From Paraburkholderia bryophila (GTDB taxonomy: Bacteria > Pseudomonadota > Gammaproteobacteria > Burkholderiales > Burkholderiaceae): DNA of 64,000 nucleotides. The DNA lies in the NCBI RefSeq assembly GCF_003269035.1, contig NZ_QLTK01000001.1:737011-801010 (forward strand), given 5' to 3'. This document shows positions 62,928-64,000 of this stretch, piece after piece (positions within the stretch are counted from its first letter, which is position 1; each line of letters opens with the position of its first letter). The notes under the pieces are model-generated. The model was not told the origin of the DNA. It searched no databases and worked only from the letters and a program-made list of their open reading frames with translations. The translations under genes were made by a program, and so were the position numbers.

Positions 62928-63693
62928 TCAGGCAACTCCGCGTTTTATCCAGAGATCTCCAAATGCCTTGTCCGCATCAACTTTCCGCGAAAGCACATAC
63001 TCCAGAAAATCCTCGACATCATCTTCTGAGGGTACATTCGGTACCGCCTCAAGTTGTATGAGTTTTCGGAAACCGCCGTAGTGTTTATGTAACGTTATGA
63101 GGCCGACCCCGAAGCGGCTGCAGGCGGACTCCATGGCTTCCAGTCCCTCTAACTCAGCCCCTTTTGCCCATTCAAGTACCACATATGCCTCATGTGCAAA
63201 TTTGCGATGGGATGCTGCTTCATAGATAGCTTCTACATTCCATCTTCGCCATTGCTTTACTTCGTAAGTAAGTCGTCACGATAAGCTTATCGATACGTTG
63301 TCGCGGATAGTTCCGGACTGAAAATTTGACAACATCCGGATTAGTCCACTTGCCACGATTGCGAAGCGATCCGATATCGAAGCCAAACGCGTTCTCTTCA
63401 TTGTCGTAGGCTTCATTGTCGATAACCTTAATCAGCTCCTGATAGAGATCGGCCTCTTTCCCGACGGCCGATTCTGGTGAGGGAACAAGATGTTTTACGC
63501 CCTTGGCGGTTAAGGCTATGCCGCCTGAGTGGCAGCGATATTTCTCAATCAACGCTTCGCTGAGAAGTTCTTCTTTCAACAAGCCATATCGTTGATCGGA
63601 GACGTTCAATATCGTTTTTGCCTGTTGATTCGATGTGCCGCCTTCTTCATTTAGCAACCACAAAAGACGATCTCGATCGGTCGGTTTAGCCAT
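62928..63693 (-). pseudogene. wHTH plus PD-(D/E)XK nuclease-like protein, frameshifted
   Basis: The two minus-strand frames join at 63264-63271 if one GTAA of a GTAAGTAA tandem is removed. The restored protein of about 253 residues has a winged helix (DRLLWLLNEEGG...LTAKG, 8-65), then KWTNPDVV (D120) and TTYEVKQW (E143, K145), the PD-(D/E)XK signature, followed by VEAIYEAASHRKFAHEAYVVLEW. As it stands, the first frame ends after a wrong tail (YLRSKAMAKMECRSYL), before the E-x-K pair. It is probably an inactivated restriction/defence or DNA-processing protein. Confidence 0.7.
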
Positions 63694-64000
63694 AGGAATC
63701 TTGGAAGTGAAGGATGAAAGCGTTCGGTTTTGGGGTGACCAACCCGCTGGCAGCACGATTATGTTACCTCGATATCTATGCTTTCGGGTATAGCCGACGC
63801 GACTGACATAATCCGCGCACGTCCGTTGTCTGGCGCGGAATCGACGTTTGAATGTCCGCCGTAGTGCGTAGTGGCCACACCCCGCCCGACGCGATCGGGT
63901 CTGTTCGGTAGAGTCGAGATGTGGCGCGGTGGCAGTAGGTTCGGTTTGTCTGTTGCCGCCCCTTTCGTCTGGCGGTGCCCGAGTAACCTCGCCCTAACTC
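63694..64000. other. Upstream region of the broken gene; window end
   Basis: About 300 bp without a recognisable gene, repeat or tRNA. The start of the nuclease-like gene could lie as far as 63756, but the ATG at 63693 fits the wHTH better. Confidence 0.4.

Overview
The window reads as a high-GC beta-proteobacterial chromosome, most likely Paraburkholderia/Burkholderia sensu lato. The evidence is codon use, a GNBP-type porin, many LysR genes, a phosphocholine-type phospholipase C with a Tat signal, an RcnB-like protein and several small proteins of Burkholderia type. The species cannot be fixed from the sequence alone. Positions 1 to about 52,515 look like ordinary accessory chromosome. From 52,516 to the end the window lies inside an integrated element with lower GC, plasmid-type replication genes and transposon debris.

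Chromosomal part, left to right. (1) A possible amino-sugar-acid catabolic locus: GntP permease, porin, SelA-like PLP enzyme, then a divergent IclR regulator and RidA (0.4-5.9 kb). (2) A small lipoprotein and a Tat-exported phospholipase C (6.1-8.6 kb). (3) A complete seven-gene nitrilase cluster of Nit1C type on the minus strand (8.7-15.7 kb). It comprises a DsrE-like protein, a nitrilase, a radical SAM enzyme, a GNAT, an AIR-synthase-like protein, a glycosyltransferase, a MSMEG_0570-type protein and a flavin monooxygenase. A near-perfect sigma-54 promoter precedes it, and ATTGATCG inverted repeats are shared with a divergent MocR-type regulator. (4) Two tandem chemoreceptors (17.8-21.2 kb). 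(5) A GMC oxidoreductase with its Tat-exported small subunit (23.7-26.1 kb). (6) Glyoxalase I, a DUF2000-like protein, and an SDR/acyl-CoA synthetase/Lrp operon opposite a TetR with matching operator copies (26.2-31.4 kb). (7) DctA with a second LeuCD-type dehydratase and a haloacetate-dehalogenase-like hydrolase (31.5-35.9 kb). (8) A run of five LysR genes interleaved with SDRs, a tautomerase, a cupin, a hydrolase, a CGNR regulator and one decayed oxidoreductase (36-47.6 kb). (9) A beta-oxidation operon: bifunctional enoyl-CoA hydratase/hydroxyacyl-CoA dehydrogenase and two acyl-CoA dehydrogenases (47.7-52.3 kb).

Island part. At 52,516-52,543 lies the 3-prime end of a minus-strand tRNA-Pro, still followed by its terminator. 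The element therefore entered a tRNA-Pro gene, and an intact copy is expected to the right, beyond the window. Inside are an AlpA-like DNA-binding protein coupled to a TrfA-family replication initiator, followed directly by 22-bp iteron-like repeats, TAATC motifs at exact 10-bp spacing and three consecutive hairpins. Together these form a convincing candidate replication origin. Next come a LysR remnant cut by an IS3-family remnant, which is fused to a group II intron reverse-transcriptase remnant; several unrecognised small genes; an orphan CcdA-type antitoxin; an Xre regulator with a palindrome also found upstream of a neighbouring gene; about 1.2 kb of structured non-coding DNA; and a wHTH/PD-(D/E)XK nuclease-like gene broken by a 4-bp duplication exactly at its catalytic motif. 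Two paralogous 125/126-residue proteins with SSB-like C-terminal tips sit at both ends of the visible island, each in a copied cassette with its own terminator.

No integrase, conjugation gene or CRISPR array is visible in the window.
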